23,238 nt of DNA from Verrucomicrobiales bacterium (lineage in GTDB: Bacteria; Verrucomicrobiota; Verrucomicrobiia; Verrucomicrobiales; DEV007), in the NCBI GenBank assembly GCA_023253615.1, contig JALRFZ010000461.1, forward strand, positions 1 through 23,238, read 5' to 3'. The translations under genes were made by a program, and so were the position numbers. Below the pieces are notes generated by a model. The model was not told the origin of the DNA, made no database searches, and was given only the letters and a program-made list of their open reading frames with translations. Shown here piece by piece: positions 1 to 7,845 of the stretch (within the stretch, counting starts at the first letter, position 1; each line of letters begins with the position of its first letter).

Positions 1-1
1 C

Positions 2-1114
2 GACGAAAACCGCATGTTCCTCTGCGGACCAGGCATCACCGTTTCGCGCGGTGGGCGGCTCTGGGTCACTTTCAAGACCGGCGACATCGGTGAAGACGAG
101 GACAACTGCACCCTCGTCGTGACGAGCGGCGACAAGGGCGAGACCTGGAGCCAACCCGTCCTCGCCGTCGACATCGACGGACCGGTGCGGACGAATGATC
201 CCGGCATCTGGACCGATCCGAATGGCAAGGTCACCCTGATGTTCGGCCAGGTCTGCGGCTTCTGGGACGGGCGCGGCGGACTTTGGACGATGAGCGCCGA
301 AAACGGCGACGACGAGAACACGAAATGGAGTGAGCCCGTCCGCCTCTCTGACGGCTACACCAAAAACAAACCCTTCCTCACGAAAGACGGGCGCTGGCTC
401 TACCTCATCGAACACATGGGCCCGAAAGGCTGGCGCGGCCGCTACGCGAAAGGCGAGCAGATGGACCCTGCGCTCATTCATCCCAAGCCGGAACTCAACC
501 ACGCCAATGTCTTCATCTCGGAGGATGAGGGCAAGACACTGCGTTTTCTCGGTCAGTCGCTCATCCCGGAAAAGGACAAGACCTATCAGGAGCACATGAT
601 CGTTGAGAAAAAGGACGGCACCCTCTGGATGCTGGGGCGCACCAAGTACGGAGTCGGCGAAGCCTTTTCCCAAGACCAGGGCAAGACCTGGACGGAGATG
701 GCTCCGGCAAAAGGCATCGCGGGTCCCTCGTCACGCACCTTTTTCCAGCGTCTCGCCTCCGGGAACCTTCTCCTCATCAAGAACGGCGCGACCATCGACC
801 AACCTTCCGAGCGGACCCACCTGACCGCCTACCTTTCCGAAGACGACGGCGCCACCTGGCCGTATCAAATTCTCCTCGACGAACGCGCCACCTCCTATCC
901 CGATGCGGCGCAGGACGCGGATGGCGTGCTACACATCGTCCACGACTTCGAACGCCACGGCGCGAAGATCGTTTGCTACCACCGCCTTACCGAAGCCGAC
1001 ATCAAGGCGGGGAAGATCGTCAGCGAAGGCAGCGCCCTCGGGAAGATCGCAAACCAGGCCACTCATCCGAATCTGACCCCGGCCGAATATGATGAATGGA
1101 GGGCACGGCAATGA
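2..1114 (+). CDS. Sialidase-like (BNR/Asp-box) protein, 5'-truncated by the window edge
   Basis: This is a sialidase/neuraminidase-fold beta-propeller of the kind that hydrolyses terminal sugars from glycans, probably secreted. The frame is open to the first base of the window (D-E-N-R precedes the first Met at 14), so the N-terminus and any signal peptide are missing. Counting from that Met, four Asp-boxes (S-x-D-x-G-x-T-W type) are visible: SGDKGETW at 38-45, SEDEGKTL at 169-176, SQDQGKTW at 219-226 and SEDDGATW at 275-282. They are spread across the protein as expected for propeller blades. The N-terminal arginine region of the active site is off the window. The family also includes non-sialidase glycosidases and binding proteins, so the substrate is unknown. 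The gene ends shortly before a repeat element and may be the last gene of an upstream unit. Confidence 0.85.
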   Translation, partial: DENRMFLCGPGITVSRGGRLWVTFKTGDIGEDEDNCTLVVTSGDKGETWSQPVLAVDIDGPVRTNDPGIWTDPNGKVTLMFGQVCGFWDGRGGLWTMSAENGDDENTKWSEPVRLSDGYTKNKPFLTKDGRWLYLIEHMGPKGWRGRYAKGEQMDPALIHPKPELNHANVFISEDEGKTLRFLGQSLIPEKDKTYQEHMIVEKKDGTLWMLGRTKYGVGEAFSQDQGKTWTEMAPAKGIAGPSSRTFFQRLASGNLLLIKNGATIDQPSERTHLTAYLSEDDGATWPYQILLDERATSYPDAAQDADGVLHIVHDFERHGAKIVCYHRLTEADIKAGKIVSEGSALGKIANQATHPNLTPAEYDEWRARQ

Positions 1115-1591
1115 ATGTGAGCGATCGCATCGCTGGCATGCAGCCAGTTCATGTCTCTTACTTGGTGGGAGGCGGCGGCTACTCGGAATCCTTGAACGGT
1201 TGCCCCGCCGAACTTCCGGCAAAATGTTCGAAACGCCCCTTCAACCATCCTTGGGTGTCGGTCGCAGGTTTGCATGGCACGGTCCTCGAAGATGCCGGAG
1301 GCATCACAGCCATTAGCCGGTGGTTGAGCGCAGCGATACCACCGGTCCATCCGTCCCCATCCGGGCATCCCGGAGGGATGCCAGCCAGTCGCGATTCCGC
1401 CCGCCGCCCCGCGAGCTGGCATCCCTCCGGGATGCCCGGTTGCCTTTCCCTTCTATCCGGTGGTGTCGTCGCTGCGCTCCTCAACCACCGGCTAATGGCT
1501 GCGATGCCTGCGGCATCATTTTCATTCGAATCGCCGATTCGCACCAAAGTTCCGGCTTGATTCCGTGCCATTCCTTCCGCCTCTCTCCCTC
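1115..1591. other. Intergenic region of about 480 bp holding a repeat element
   Basis: No convincing gene lies between the sialidase stop and the transporter start. Several short open frames occur on both strands, but they read through the inverted repeat at 1291-1517 and resemble no protein family. An ATG at 1111 overlaps the sialidase stop and opens a 154-codon frame that runs through the repeat; I take it as spurious. The stretch 1115-1290 shows no clear promoter or RNA structure to me. It could be an extension of the repeat or the remains of a lost gene. Confidence 0.6.
1291..1517. repeat. Nested inverted-repeat (MITE/REP-like) element
   Basis: The two ends are complementary over about 30 bp with two mismatches (1291-1320 against 1488-1517), and pairing continues inward with a small length difference to about 1345 and 1457. 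Inside sits a second, perfect 25 bp inverted repeat (1361-1385 against 1415-1439) around the core ggcatccctccgggatgcc. Smaller hairpins are nested in each arm, for example gatgcc-gga-ggcatc at 1291-1305 and its partner at 1503-1517. Together the arms could fold into a long cruciform or a stable RNA hairpin. There is no coding capacity. The layout fits a non-autonomous mobile or REP-type element needing a transposase in trans, which is not present in this window. Confidence 0.75.
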
Positions 1592-2521
1592 ATGAAATCC
1601 TTCTTCGACCGATTCAACAACCTCTACCTCGTCTGGCTCGTCGGCCTGTCCGTGGTCGCCTTTCTGCGGCCCGAGACGATGCTCTGGTTCGGGAAGGAGT
1701 GGATCTTCTGGTCGCTCGCGGCCTCGATGCTGGGGATGGGACTGATCCTGAGCCTCGACGACTTCAAGGCGATCGGAAAAATCCCCGGAGCGGTCGCGCT
1801 CGGCTTCGGGGCGCAATACACCATCATGCCGCTGTGCGGCTGGCTCGTCGCGACCTTGCTGCGGCTCGAGCCGGGGATGGCCGTCGGCATCATCCTCGTG
1901 GCAAGCTGTCCGGGCGGGATGGCGTCGAACATGATCAGTTACCTCGCCAAGGCAAATCTCGCCCTCTCCGTCGTCCTGACGATCTGCTCGACCCTCCTCG
2001 CCTTTTTCTTCACGCCGATGTGGACCAGCCTGCTCGCGGGCAGCCGGGTCGAGGTCGATGTCGTGCAGATGTCGCTCTCGGCGATGAAATTGACGATCGC
2101 CCCCGTGGCCCTCGGGGTGTTGATCCGCTGGCTCCTGCCGAAAGCCGCCGACCGCATCGGAGCCTGCGGACCCACCGTAGCGGTGCTGGCCTTCACCTTC
2201 GTCACCGGAGGCATCGTCGCCGCCAGCGCCGAGGCCATCGCCGCGAACTTCGGACGGCTCGCCCTCGCGGCCTTTCTCCTGCACGTCTTCGGTTTCGGAG
2301 TCGGTTATTTCATCACGAAACTTTTCCGCTTCGACGAGACCATCGCGAGGACGGTCAGCATCGAGGTCGGGATGCAGAATGGCGGCATGGCCGCGGCCCT
2401 CGCCAGGCAACATTTCGCCACCATGCCGCTCGCCGCGGCGGCAGGGGTCTTCAGCGGCGTCATGCAGAACATCATCGGCGGGCTGCTCGCCTCGTGGTGG
2501 AAACGGCGTCAACGTCCATGA
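1592..2521 (+). CDS. Bile acid:sodium symporter (BASS/SBF) family transporter
   Basis: This is an inner-membrane transporter of about 309 residues, the usual length for the BASS (SBF) family, which moves bile acids, pyruvate, pantothenate and other organic anions with sodium. It is almost wholly hydrophobic, with about nine to ten membrane segments. Family-like stretches include 'GMGLILSLDDF', 'CPGGMASN' and 'SIEVGMQNGGMAAALA', the conserved regions around the unwound, sodium-binding helices. I chose ATG 1592 over the in-frame GTG at 1565 because it gives the short N-terminus normal for the family; neither has a clear ribosome binding site. The stop overlaps the next start in ATGA (2518-2521), so the downstream kinase is probably translated by coupling. 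The substrate is unknown; a small organic acid is likely. Confidence 0.9.
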   Translation: MKSFFDRFNNLYLVWLVGLSVVAFLRPETMLWFGKEWIFWSLAASMLGMGLILSLDDFKAIGKIPGAVALGFGAQYTIMPLCGWLVATLLRLEPGMAVGIILVASCPGGMASNMISYLAKANLALSVVLTICSTLLAFFFTPMWTSLLAGSRVEVDVVQMSLSAMKLTIAPVALGVLIRWLLPKAADRIGACGPTVAVLAFTFVTGGIVAASAEAIAANFGRLALAAFLLHVFGFGVGYFITKLFRFDETIARTVSIEVGMQNGGMAAALARQHFATMPLAAAAGVFSGVMQNIIGGLLASWWKRRQRP

Positions 2522-3606
2522 GCCGCCGTGACATCCATTACTGGAAATGCGATCGTCCCGCCGCCTTCCACGGCACGGGACCTCGTCCGCGGGGCGATGA
2601 GGTCTCGGAGGAGGCGATTCGCGGCGCTCTTTCCGCTCAGTTCCATCCTGACACGCTCACCCTCGCTCCCGCAGCCGGACAAGGGAACCACCTCACTTGG
2701 AATGCGGAGATCGATGGCACTTCCGCCTTTCTCCGCATCGAAAACGGTCCCGAGGGTGACGACCATCTCGCGATGGAATCCGCCGTGCTCGGCGAAGTTG
2801 CGGCGACCGGCGTCTCCGTGCCGCGCGTGCTCGGCTGCGACGCGAGTCGCTCGAGGGTGCCCTTTGCGTGGCAGGCACTGGAGCGCATTCCGCATCCCGA
2901 CATCAACCAGTGGTGGAAGGCCGGTTCGCTCGACGAGCCAAAGATCGCCTACGAGATCGGTCAAAACGTGGCACGGTGGCAGACGATCGAGCCAAAGGGA
3001 TACGGCCCCTTCGACCTCGCCGCGTGGCGTTCGGGAAAAGGGCTCGTCGGCTTTCACCCGGACTATCCGACCTACTACCACCTCCGGCTGGAAGATCACC
3101 TCCGCTTCCTCGTGGCGAGTTCTTTCTTCAGCAGCGACCGCGCCGATGACATCCGCGCCCTCATCGCAACCCACGATGATCTCCTGCGGCTCGACCGCGG
3201 CGTCCTCGTCCACAAAGACCTCGCCCTCTGGAACGTGCTCGGCACGCCCGACGCCGTCATCGCCGTCATCGACTTTGACGACGCCATCTCGGGCGACCCC
3301 CTGGATGATCTCTCACTGCTGGCTTGCTTTCACGACGCCGCTTTTCTCGAGCAGGCCTTCGCCGGTTATGCCAGCGGGCGGGCGCTGACGGACGATTGGC
3401 GGCCGCGTTTCTGGCTGCACCTGCTGCGAAACCTGATCGTGAAGGCAGTGATCCGCGTCGGCGCCGGTTACTTCGAGCGCGACTCCGGTTTTTTCCTGAT
3501 CGGCAGCGGAGGTTCCGGCGCGGACCTGCGGCGCTTCACCGAAGAACGCATCGATCTGGCGATGCGAGGCTTGCAGGAAGGTGCGGGGCTGGAGATTTTT
3601 GGATAA
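2518..3606 (+). CDS. Phosphotransferase of the aminoglycoside phosphotransferase (APH) fold
   Basis: A soluble kinase-like protein of 362 residues. The catalytic signature is clear: 'HKDLALWNVL' (the H-x-D-x4-N loop) followed about 15 residues later by 'IDFDDA', the magnesium-binding DFG equivalent. The N-lobe has a glycine-rich 'AAGQGNHLTW' segment and a conserved-looking opening 'IHYWKCDRP'. The family phosphorylates hydroxyls of varied small molecules (choline, homoserine, sugars, aminoglycosides), so an antibiotic-resistance role should not be assumed. It starts inside the stop of the transporter gene (ATGA), which suggests that it phosphorylates the imported compound or a product of it. 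The gene is followed by an inverted repeat at 3618-3715 and then an aldolase. Confidence 0.8.
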   Translation: MSRRDIHYWKCDRPAAFHGTGPRPRGDEVSEEAIRGALSAQFHPDTLTLAPAAGQGNHLTWNAEIDGTSAFLRIENGPEGDDHLAMESAVLGEVAATGVSVPRVLGCDASRSRVPFAWQALERIPHPDINQWWKAGSLDEPKIAYEIGQNVARWQTIEPKGYGPFDLAAWRSGKGLVGFHPDYPTYYHLRLEDHLRFLVASSFFSSDRADDIRALIATHDDLLRLDRGVLVHKDLALWNVLGTPDAVIAVIDFDDAISGDPLDDLSLLACFHDAAFLEQAFAGYASGRALTDDWRPRFWLHLLRNLIVKAVIRVGAGYFERDSGFFLIGSGGSGADLRRFTEERIDLAMRGLQEGAGLEIFG

Positions 3607-3617
3607 AAGAGAACCTG

Positions 3618-3715
3618 GACCACGGATGGAAACGGATCGACACGGATGGACTGGTCAGCTTGGATGCGCATTCTGCATCAGAAAGATTCGTGTTCATCCG
3701 TGTCCATGCGTGGTC
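3618..3715. repeat. Imperfect inverted repeat between kinase and aldolase genes
   Basis: The left arm 3618-3646 and right arm 3687-3715 are complementary at 24 of 29 positions, built on the words accacggatgg and cacggatg. The 40 bp between them are unrelated. The left arm contains the word 'acggat' three times at roughly 10 bp spacing, so it is also an internal tandem repeat. It could act as an RNA hairpin between the two genes. Sequences like this are, from memory, dispersed in many environmental bacterial genomes, but I could not check. Confidence 0.6.
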
Positions 3716-3729
3716 AAAACAATCTTTTT

Positions 3730-4440
3730 ATGAACTCTCCCATTTCCCTCGGCACCTGGCTCTCGATCGGATCTCCGGTCATCGCGGAACTCGCGGCTCT
3801 TTCCGGATTCGACTGGGTCTTGTTCGATCTCGAACACGGTTGTGTCTCCGAGTCGACCCTGTGTGATCAACTCCGCGCGATCCGGGGCACGACAACGAAG
3901 GGCATCGTCCGCGTCGCGGCTCCGGCCCCCGACCAGATCGCCCGCGTCCTCGACTGGGGGGCGGATGGGATCATGGTGCCGCGGGTCGAGTGTGCCGCCG
4001 CGGCCGAGTCGATCGTTCGTTTCGCCTGTCATGCACCGCTGGGACGTCGCGGCTTTTCACGGACGGTGCGGGCGACGGATTACGGGTTGAAGGATCACCC
4101 TGACAAACCGCTCATCATGGTCCAGATCGAAAGCCTCGCCGGGGTGGGGGATGCTGCGAACATCGCTGCGGTCGAGGGTGTCGACGTGCTCTTCGTCGGT
4201 CCCGCCGACCTCCGCCACGACCTTGCTCATAATCCCTCCGGCGAGTCGGCGGAGTATGAGGGGTGTCTCGACCAGGTCCTGGCCGCGGTCCGGACGGCAG
4301 GAAAAGAGGCGGGGATCCTCGTCCGCGATGCCGCCGAGGTGGCCGCGCATGCCGCCAGGGGCTTCACGCGCATCGCGGTGGATTCCGATCTCTCCATCCT
4401 TCGCAAGGCCTATCAAACGCTCGTCTCCGGGAAATCCTGA
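3730..4440 (+). CDS. HpcH/HpaI family aldolase
   Basis: A class II (metal-dependent) aldolase of 236 residues that cleaves or forms 2-keto acids such as 2-keto-3-deoxy sugar acids or 4-hydroxy-2-oxo acids, giving pyruvate and an aldehyde. Family motifs are all visible: 'FDLEHG' with the catalytic His36, an Arg at 61, 'MVPRVE' at 82-87, 'RRGFSR' near 106, 'QIES' with metal ligand Glu134, and 'FVGPADL' with metal ligand Asp160. ATG 3730 is chosen because translation from it begins 'MNSPISLGTW', like other family members; an upstream in-frame ATG at 3646 would translate the inverted repeat. No clear ribosome binding site is seen. Together with the sugar isomerase downstream it suggests breakdown of a sugar acid, but the substrate is undetermined. 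Confidence 0.88.
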   Translation: MNSPISLGTWLSIGSPVIAELAALSGFDWVLFDLEHGCVSESTLCDQLRAIRGTTTKGIVRVAAPAPDQIARVLDWGADGIMVPRVECAAAAESIVRFACHAPLGRRGFSRTVRATDYGLKDHPDKPLIMVQIESLAGVGDAANIAAVEGVDVLFVGPADLRHDLAHNPSGESAEYEGCLDQVLAAVRTAGKEAGILVRDAAEVAAHAARGFTRIAVDSDLSILRKAYQTLVSGKS

Positions 4441-4561
4441 GTTTTTGCAGCTGCTCGGACCGATGGCAGGTCCAAGATTCCTGCTTGAATGATGGGGGCG
4501 GAGACGCTAAGCGTTTTCCCCGGATTTCCGAACCAGAACCCCTACCTACACTCCAACGATC

Positions 4562-5554
4562 ATGGGCAGACCTGTAACTCTTTTCACCGGCCAGTGGGCC
4601 GATCTCGATTGCGAAACGATCATCACGAAGGCCAAGGCGATGGGCTACGACGGTGTCGAGCTCGGCTGCTGGGGCGATCACTTCGAAGTGGCCAAGGCCG
4701 ATGCCGCCTACTGCGCCGCCAAGCGCGCCCTTCTCGAGAAGCACGGCATGAAGTGTTTTGCGATCTCGAGCCACCTCGTGGGTCAGGCGGTCTGCGACAA
4801 CATCGATGCCCGTCACAAGCAGATCCTGCCGGATTACGTCTGGGGCGACGGCGACCCGGAGGGCGTGCGTCAGCGCGCCGCCGACGAGCTCAAGAAAACC
4901 GCCGTGGCCGCCAAGGAATTCGGGGTGGGCGTGGTGAACGGCTTCACCGGCTCCTCGATCTGGCACCTGATCTATTCGTTCCCGCCGGTGCTGCCCGGTC
5001 AGATCGACGCCGGCTTCAAGGATTTCGCGGACCGTTTCGGTCCGATCATGGATGTCTTCCAGGAGAACGGGATCAAATTCGCCCTGGAAGTGCACCCGAC
5101 CGAGATCGCCTTCGACATTGCTTCGGCCGAGCGTGCCCTCGCAGCGATCGATTACCACCCGGCCTTCGGCTTCAACTACGACCCGAGCCACTTCGGATAC
5201 CAGGGCGTGGACTATGTGGAGTTCATCTACCGCTTCGCGGATCGCATCAACCATGTCCACATGAAGGACGTGGGCTGGTCGGACCGCCCCGTCGATGCCG
5301 GCGTCTTCGGTGGTCACGTCGATTTCCACAACCGCAAGCGCTACTGGGACTTCAAATCGGTCGGGCGCGGCAAGATCCAGTTCGAGCCCATCATCCGGGC
5401 GCTGAATGACGTCGGCTACACCGGGCCGCTCTCGGTCGAGTGGGAGGATGGCGGCATGGATCGCGAGGCGGGTGCCTCGGAGTCCTGCGCCTTTGTGAAG
5501 AAGCTCGACTTCCCGCCGTCGAACATCGTCTTTGACGCCCAGTTTGATCGCTGA
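4562..5554 (+). CDS. Sugar phosphate isomerase/epimerase (AP endonuclease 2-like TIM barrel)
   Basis: A 330-residue cytoplasmic TIM-barrel protein of the xylose isomerase-like superfamily, which interconverts keto- and aldo-sugars or epimerises them with a divalent metal. Likely metal ligands are Glu176 ('LEVHPTE'), Asp207/His210 ('DPSHF'), His233 ('HVHMKD') and Glu293 ('VEWED'). The opening '[10 protein letters not shown]' and '[11 protein letters not shown]' form the first barrel strands. The start at 4562 leaves a 121 bp gap after the aldolase, with a weak dyad (ggacc/ggtcc at 4457-4473) in it. An intrinsic terminator follows at 5587. Members of this group include enzymes for inositol and rare sugars; the exact reaction cannot be assigned. 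Confidence 0.88.
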   Translation: MGRPVTLFTGQWADLDCETIITKAKAMGYDGVELGCWGDHFEVAKADAAYCAAKRALLEKHGMKCFAISSHLVGQAVCDNIDARHKQILPDYVWGDGDPEGVRQRAADELKKTAVAAKEFGVGVVNGFTGSSIWHLIYSFPPVLPGQIDAGFKDFADRFGPIMDVFQENGIKFALEVHPTEIAFDIASAERALAAIDYHPAFGFNYDPSHFGYQGVDYVEFIYRFADRINHVHMKDVGWSDRPVDAGVFGGHVDFHNRKRYWDFKSVGRGKIQFEPIIRALNDVGYTGPLSVEWEDGGMDREAGASESCAFVKKLDFPPSNIVFDAQFDR

Positions 5555-5586
5555 GGTGGCAAACCGTTAGTTTCCCGATTTTCAAG

Positions 5587-5623
5587 ACGCCCCTCCCGGT
5601 ACAAACGGGTTGGGGCGTTTTTT
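5587..5623 (+). terminator. Rho-independent terminator after the sugar isomerase gene
   Basis: The stem acgcccc/ggggcgt is extended by an inner cccg/cggg pair around a short loop and followed directly by a run of seven T on the plus strand. The T-run ends at the stop codon of the converging DUF2752 gene, so the two transcripts end back to back. The opposite strand lacks a T-run, so I call it for the plus strand only. Confidence 0.85.
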
Positions 5624-6029
5624 ATGGCTGCGAACCGAGGAGGTAGGCCCAGTTGATCACAAGGGCGATCACCAGCAGGGCGGCAATGACGGAGGCAGGA
5701 AGCGTCGTGCCGAGTCGTTTCCCAAACACGAGCCAGAGCAGGCACCAGACCGCGGACCCGGTCACCAGAATCACGGCGAGGGGATTCAAGGCGAACGCCG
5801 TGAGGAACTCTCCGCGCATCAAATGGACGCTGGCGGTGGTGCCACCGCAAAGCGGACACGGGATTTTGAAGATGGCTTTCGTCGGGCAGACATTGATCCG
5901 CGCCAACCCGGCTTGATTGATCCCGTAAACCAGTAGGATGGAGGCGGCAAAAAGCGAGGAGGCGATCCACCAACCGCAGGACATGGGCTGGAAGAATTCC
6001 GTCCGGCGGACCGGCCTGATTCGGAACAT
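5622..6029 (-). CDS. DUF2752 small membrane protein
   Basis: A 135-residue protein with about three membrane helices (residues 20-38, 80-101 and 112-130). It carries the DUF2752 signature: Cys48 ('NVCPT'), then 'CPLCGGT' with Cys58 and Cys61, 'LMRGEF' and 'NPLA' at 82-85. The function of this family is not established; the paired cysteines could bind metal or be redox active. Its ATG overlaps the stop of the upstream gene (TAATG at 6027-6031), which implies translational coupling to the DUF4190 protein. It converges on the sugar isomerase gene. Confidence 0.82.
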   Translation of the reverse strand: MFRIRPVRRTEFFQPMSCGWWIASSLFAASILLVYGINQAGLARINVCPTKAIFKIPCPLCGGTTASVHLMRGEFLTAFALNPLAVILVTGSAVWCLLWLVFGKRLGTTLPASVIAALLVIALVINWAYLLGSQP

Positions 6030-6310
6030 TACTGGAAGTTGCCTTGAGAGGCTCCGACGCCCACCGCGATGAAAATTAAGACGAGATAGATGATCGAAAT
6101 GATCACCCCGAGAATCAGGAAGACGGTCCCGATGATGCCACAGATCTTACCGGCCTTGGTTTGTTCCAGACCGGTGGGATCCATCAGGCCCGAATTCATG
6201 GCTGCGATGTCACGGTTGGCCATGACCCAGGCGATCGGGCCGCAAATGGCGCAGATGACAAGGCTGAGGATACCCAGGACGAGAATGAGAGTGGCGCGAT
6301 GCGGTTGCAT
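6029..6310 (-). CDS. DUF4190-type small membrane protein
   Basis: A 93-residue protein with two membrane segments. The first half matches the DUF4190 pattern ('LGILSLVICAICGPIAWVMANRDI'-like, with a conserved G-P-I-A-W core) and is followed by a polar loop rich in small residues, 'KAGKICGIIGTV' and a second helix. ATG 6310 is preferred to an in-frame ATG at 6355 because family members begin with a short polar N-terminus just before the first helix. The function is unknown. It lies 77 bp after ugd and overlaps the DUF2752 gene by one base, so the three are probably transcribed together. Confidence 0.75.
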   Translation of the reverse strand: MQPHRATLILVLGILSLVICAICGPIAWVMANRDIAAMNSGLMDPTGLEQTKAGKICGIIGTVFLILGVIISIIYLVLIFIAVGVGASQGNFQ

Positions 6311-6387
6311 GATCGAAGCGTTCCCGATTCCCCGACAAATGTCAAAACGAAACATTGGAACGCGGCAAACGCCGGCCGGCGGACTGA

Positions 6388-7686
6388 TCAGATGCCCCGA
6401 CCGATCCCGTGGTAATCAAACCCGTGTTTCCGCATCGTGTCCGGGTCGAGCAGGTTGCGTCCATCGAACATCATCGGGGCGAGCATCGAATCACGCACGG
6501 CGCGGAAATCGACATGGGCGAATTCCGGCCACTCGGTGGCGATGACGAGAGCCTCGGCACCCTTGGCGGCGTCCTCCGGCGAGGAGGCGAGACGGATCTT
6601 CGAGCCGATCGCGAGATCGCCGATGCGGCCCATGCCTTTCGGGTCGTAGGCGGTGATTTCAGCGCCCTCCGCGACGAGTCGTTCGACGAGTTCCACCGCG
6701 ACGGAGCAACGGAGGTCGTCGGTGTTCGGTTTGAAGGTGAGGCCCCAGACCGCGATCTTCTTTTCGCCCAACACCCAGAGTTTTTCGCGGATGCGATCGA
6801 TGAACCGGTCGAGCTGGCGGCGGTTGATCTTCTGCACCTCCTTGAGCAGGTCGAAGGGCACGCCGAGCTGGTCGCTGATGGCGATGAAGGCGGCGATGTC
6901 CTTGGGGAAACACGAGCCGCCGTAGCCGAGGCCCGCGTTGAGGAAGGAGCGCCCGATGCGGGAATCCATCCCGATGCCCTCGGCGACGAGCTCGACATCG
7001 GCGTTGCTGGCCTCGCAGATCTGCGAGATCGCGTTGATGTAGGAGATCTTCAGGGCGAGGAAGGAATTCGCGGCGTGTTTGATGAGTTCGGCGCTGTTGA
7101 TGTCGGTGACGAGGAGGGGCGCGACAAAGGGCTCGTAGACCTTTTTCATCAGGGCGGAGGCCCGGTCGCTGTTCGAGCCGAAGACGATGCGGTCGGGCTT
7201 CATCAGATCGGCGACGGCGGAGCCTTCGCGGAGGAACTCGGGATTGGAGACGACGTCGAACTCCGCGTCGGGGGCGTAGCGCTGGATCGTCTCGGCGACC
7301 TTCTCACCCGTCTTGACCGGCACGGTCGACTTGTCGACGACGACCTTGTAGCTCTTGATGCAGGGGGCGATCTCGCGGGCGACTTTTTCGATGAATTTCA
7401 GATCGACCGAGCCGTCCGGATTGGGTGGAGTGGGCACGGCGATAAAGACGACGTCGCCGTGATCGACACCCTTTTCGGTGCTGGTGGTGAAGGAGAGGCG
7501 TCCGGCGGCGACGTTCTGGGTGACGAGATCGGCGAGTCCGGGTTCGTAGATGGGAATCTCTCCGCGCAGCAGGGTCTCGATCTTCTTTGCGTCGTTGTCG
7601 ACGCACATCACGTCGTGGCCCACCTCGGCGAAGCAGGCGCCCGTGGTGAGTCCGACGTATCCGGAACCGATAATCGTCAATTTCAT
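6388..7686 (-). CDS. ugd: UDP-glucose 6-dehydrogenase
   Basis: This cytoplasmic enzyme oxidises UDP-glucose to UDP-glucuronate with two NAD+, supplying precursor for capsule, exopolysaccharide or modified LPS. The 432 residues are full length. The N-terminal Rossmann motif is 'GSGYVGLTTG' (7-16), ending at Asp30 for NAD ribose binding. Catalytic residues are visible: Glu154 in 'FLREG', Lys203 and Asn207 in 'LIKHAANSFL', and the nucleophile Cys259 in 'GYGGSCFPKD'. The C-terminal domain has 'VWGLTFKPNTDDLR'. The related GDP-mannose dehydrogenases share this layout, but the sequence reads as the UDP-glucose type. It is followed on the same strand by two small membrane-protein genes. A 159 bp gap separates it from lptD upstream. 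Confidence 0.95.
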   Translation of the reverse strand: MKLTIIGSGYVGLTTGACFAEVGHDVMCVDNDAKKIETLLRGEIPIYEPGLADLVTQNVAAGRLSFTTSTEKGVDHGDVVFIAVPTPPNPDGSVDLKFIEKVAREIAPCIKSYKVVVDKSTVPVKTGEKVAETIQRYAPDAEFDVVSNPEFLREGSAVADLMKPDRIVFGSNSDRASALMKKVYEPFVAPLLVTDINSAELIKHAANSFLALKISYINAISQICEASNADVELVAEGIGMDSRIGRSFLNAGLGYGGSCFPKDIAAFIAISDQLGVPFDLLKEVQKINRRQLDRFIDRIREKLWVLGEKKIAVWGLTFKPNTDDLRCSVAVELVERLVAEGAEITAYDPKGMGRIGDLAIGSKIRLASSPEDAAKGAEALVIATEWPEFAHVDFRAVRDSMLAPMMFDGRNLLDPDTMRKHGFDYHGIGRGI

Positions 7687-7845
7687 CAGAAAGCGGGGTC
7701 TTTAAGCCAGAGCCGGCCCGGAAGCCAGCGTCAATTGTGAAACGGAAGCGTGGATTGACAAAGAGGGGAGTTGCTTGGGGAACCCGGAGCCGGGAAGCCC
7801 GGGAAAGGGAGGGGGGGCGCGGACATGATCCCGCGGCGCAGGGGC

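Noticed and set aside
1096..1560. Short plus-strand frame (154 codons) after the sialidase
   Set aside because: It reads through the inverted-repeat element and has no protein-like character.
2518..3606. Aminoglycoside resistance kinase
   Set aside because: The fold is the same, but the gene is coupled to a BASS transporter and has no features specific to antibiotic-modifying enzymes.
4457..4473. Small dyad ggacc/ggtcc in the aldolase-isomerase gap, considered as a terminator
   Set aside because: The stem is only 5 bp and no T-run follows.
6409..7740. 443-codon plus-strand frame opposite ugd
   Set aside because: The minus strand encodes a textbook UDP-glucose dehydrogenase; the plus-strand translation has no recognisable motif.
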